A DNA stretch of 7,759 nt, taken from positions 1 to 7,759 of the forward strand of contig DMDI01000127.1 in assembly GCA_003445555.1 (NCBI GenBank), in the 5' to 3' direction. The stretch comes from Desulfotomaculum sp. GTDB taxonomy: Bacteria > Bacillota > Desulfotomaculia > Desulfotomaculales > Nap2-2B. The translations under genes were made by a program, and so were the position numbers. Positions 6,000-7,759 of the stretch are shown in pieces. Each line of letters opens with the position of its first letter. The first letter of the stretch is position 1. The notes below the pieces were generated by a model. The model was given only the letters and a program-made list of their open reading frames with translations. It made no database searches and was not told where the DNA came from.

Positions 6000-7759
6000 T
6001 CAGTTTGTTTTAGCTAAATCAAAATAACCATCCAGGATTTGCCTGGCTACCGGCCCGGCCACTCCGCTTCCCTTACCGCCATATTCCATTACCACGGCTA
6101 CGGCTATTTCAGGTTTTTCATAAGGAGCAAAAGCCAGGATTAAAGCATGGTTATCATGTCCGTGAACTTCGGCGGTGCCTGTTTTAGCCCCGGCTTTATA
6201 CGAAGCCCCGGCAAAAACCCCGGCGGCCGTTCCATTAGGAGGCAAAGTAACTAAATACAGACCCTCTTTAATTATTTTTAAAGTTTGGGGCGAAGCATTT
6301 ACTTTATGTACTTCCTGAGGATCAACTTTCCGCAGTAACCTACCGTCAGGGGTAATTATTTTTTTCACCAGGTGAGGACGATAAATAATTCCTTCGTTAA
6401 CCACAGCCGCTAAATAATTAGCCAGTTGCAAAGGGGAATAATAATTATCTCCCTGGCCAATAGCCATATCCAGCGTATCATACTCCCGCCATTTTAATTC
6501 CCATTCAATTTTACTCCTCTTTCGCTCTAAGTCAGCCCGCTTCCCTCTTTGTTCCTGATTATCCTGTTTTAGATAGTCTATTTCTTTTTGTATCCTTACT
6601 AGCTCTTTTTGCCATTTTTCATATTTTTGGGCCGGGTTAGGAACCCGTCCGGCTTCTTCACCGGGTAAATCCACCCCGGCTTTTTCGTCCAAGCCGTATT
6701 CCCGGGCATAATAAGCCATTTTCTCGGGCCCGGTTAACACACCCAAAGTCCAAAAAAAAACGTCGCAGGAAACCTGAAGGGCTTTACGCAAGTCAACCAC
6801 CCCGTGCCCTCCGGGCTTCCAATCTTTTTTATATTTATAATAACCGGTACAATTAAGAGTGTAGGCACCGGTAATCTTTTTACTTTCTAAGGCCGCCGTT
6901 GCCGTAACCATTTTAAAAGTCGAACCAGGAGGATAGCGGGATAGAGCGCGATTTATTAAGGCTTTTTTTTCATTTACCTCCGCCCAGTCTTTCTCTCGAA
7001 TTCCTCCTACAAAAATATTTGGGTCGTAGGCAGGATAGCTGGCCATGGCCAATATTTCCCCTGAATATACCGAAAGCACTACGGCTGCTCCGGCCCGGGC
7101 CTCGAAGTAGCCGGCAGTTAAAGCACGCTTTATCCCCTGAGCCAAAGCATCCTGAGTAAGACGCTGCAAGCGGGCGTCAATGGTTAAAAATAAATTATTT
7201 CCCGGCACGGCTTCTTTAATCCCTAAGTCACGTACGGGCCGGCCCAAAGCATCTACTTCTACCTGGCGTGCCCCTGGCGTACCCCTTAAGTATGCTTCAT
7301 AAAATTTTTCCAGGCCTTCTTTACCGATTAAATCCTTTAAGTAATAACCTTCGTCCTTATGAACCGCCAACTCACGTTCGTTAATTTCCCCAATGTAACC
7401 TACCACCGGTACCAACAAATCCCCGTAAGGATATTTACGCTCCGGCTCAACATCTACCACCACCCCGGGCAATTGATAGCGTTGTTCCTCTATTTTAAAA
7501 ATAGTTTGGGGGGTTATGTCACGGGCTATTTTTATTGGTTCGCCAGGAGAAAACTTTTCTTTCACCTCCTTATTTTTAGTAAATTTATTTATTTTTACTT
7601 GAATTTCAGCTTTTATTTGCTCTTTAGTTTTTCCCTGAAAAGATTTATCCCCTTGCAGTAATTCGGCCAAATAATTCACTACTTGAGCTGATTCTTTTAA
7701 ACCCAAATTGGTCAGGGAAATGGTATAAACAGGACGATTACTTACTATCCTAACGCCAT
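6000..7759 (-). CDS. mrdA: Penicillin-binding protein 2 (elongation transpeptidase), N-terminus beyond window end
   Basis: Class B PBP that cross-links peptidoglycan in the elongasome with RodA. The frame stays open to position 7759; codons 7757 to 7707 read GVRIVSNRPVYTISLTN, the usual segment just after RGxIYDRNG. The leucine codon at 7706 is therefore internal, and the cytoplasmic tail, membrane anchor and about 45 residues are outside the window. Counting from Leu 7706: the pedestal domain spans about 60-165 with GKEGLEKFYEAYLRG (128-142). The transpeptidase domain has SxxK as STFK (Ser262, Lys265), SCD at 313-315 (the SxD form used by PBP2) and KTGT at 508-511. Between PGEEAGRVPNP and TLDMAIGQG there is a roughly 49-residue charged coiled-coil-like insertion (360-408) where most PBP2 have a much shorter linker. 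It lies 81 bases upstream of the preferred minC start; mreBCD are probably further upstream (inference). Confidence 0.94.
   Translation of the reverse strand, partial: GVRIVSNRPVYTISLTNLGLKESAQVVNYLAELLQGDKSFQGKTKEQIKAEIQVKINKFTKNKEVKEKFSPGEPIKIARDITPQTIFKIEEQRYQLPGVVVDVEPERKYPYGDLLVPVVGYIGEINERELAVHKDEGYYLKDLIGKEGLEKFYEAYLRGTPGARQVEVDALGRPVRDLGIKEAVPGNNLFLTIDARLQRLTQDALAQGIKRALTAGYFEARAGAAVVLSVYSGEILAMASYPAYDPNIFVGGIREKDWAEVNEKKALINRALSRYPPGSTFKMVTATAALESKKITGAYTLNCTGYYKYKKDWKPGGHGVVDLRKALQVSCDVFFWTLGVLTGPEKMAYYAREYGLDEKAGVDLPGEEAGRVPNPAQKYEKWQKELVRIQKEIDYLKQDNQEQRGKRADLERKRSKIEWELKWREYDTLDMAIGQGDNYYSPLQLANYLAAVVNEGIIYRPHLVKKIITPDGRLLRKVDPQEVHKVNASPQTLKIIKEGLYLVTLPPNGTAAGVFAGASYKAGAKTGTAEVHGHDNHALILAFAPYEKPEIAVAVVMEYGGKGSGVAGPVARQILDGYFDLAKTN

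Noticed and set aside
7359..7661. Plus-strand open frame of 100 codons opposite mrdA
   Set aside because: It is antisense to the conserved PBP2 frame; its Phe/Tyr/Leu-rich translation is the expected complement of a Lys/Glu-rich coding stretch.

Overview
The window reads as chromosome of a spore-forming Firmicute, most likely a Clostridia-class (Peptococcaceae/Moorella-like) anaerobe. The evidence is a MinC-MinD-MinE set next to the elongation pair PBP2/RodA, followed by a SpoIVFA/SpoIVFB pair. This is the mre/min/spoIVF neighbourhood of Bacillus subtilis, enlarged with mrdA, minE and rodA as in many Clostridia. The lineage is inferred from gene content and order; no species is claimed. The window is densely coding, no gene-free stretch exceeds about 160 bases, and no mobile element, CRISPR array, tRNA or rRNA was seen.

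Layout. On the plus strand at the left edge lies the 3' part of a purC-type SAICAR synthase gene, cut by the window start. It converges, with only 9 bases between stop codons, on a long minus-strand block that reads from right to left: mrdA (PBP2, cut by the window end), minC, minD, minE, a strong intrinsic terminator, rodA, spoIVFA and spoIVFB. A candidate sigma-E-like promoter precedes spoIVFA. Two 28-base perfect palindromes with identical 9-base outer arms but different self-complementary centres sit in the minC-minD and rodA-spoIVFA gaps.

How the genes work together. PBP2 (transpeptidase) and RodA (glycosyltransferase) form the core peptidoglycan synthase of the elongasome. MinC, MinD and MinE place the division septum. 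SpoIVFA and SpoIVFB act in the sporulating mother cell, where SpoIVFB is the intramembrane protease that cleaves pro-sigma-K and SpoIVFA holds it in its complex. PurC is a housekeeping purine gene unrelated to the rest.

Points worth attention: MinC appears to consist only of the MinD-binding C-terminal domain, with no FtsZ-inhibiting N-terminal domain encoded; PBP2 and RodA both carry a long charged insertion on the outer face of the membrane; the SpoIVFA M23 domain has lost two catalytic-type histidines; and two sister palindromes lie in leader or junction positions. Nothing here amounts to a clearly new multi-gene system. Several start codons (minC, minE, rodA) are TTG, supported by good Shine-Dalgarno sequences.
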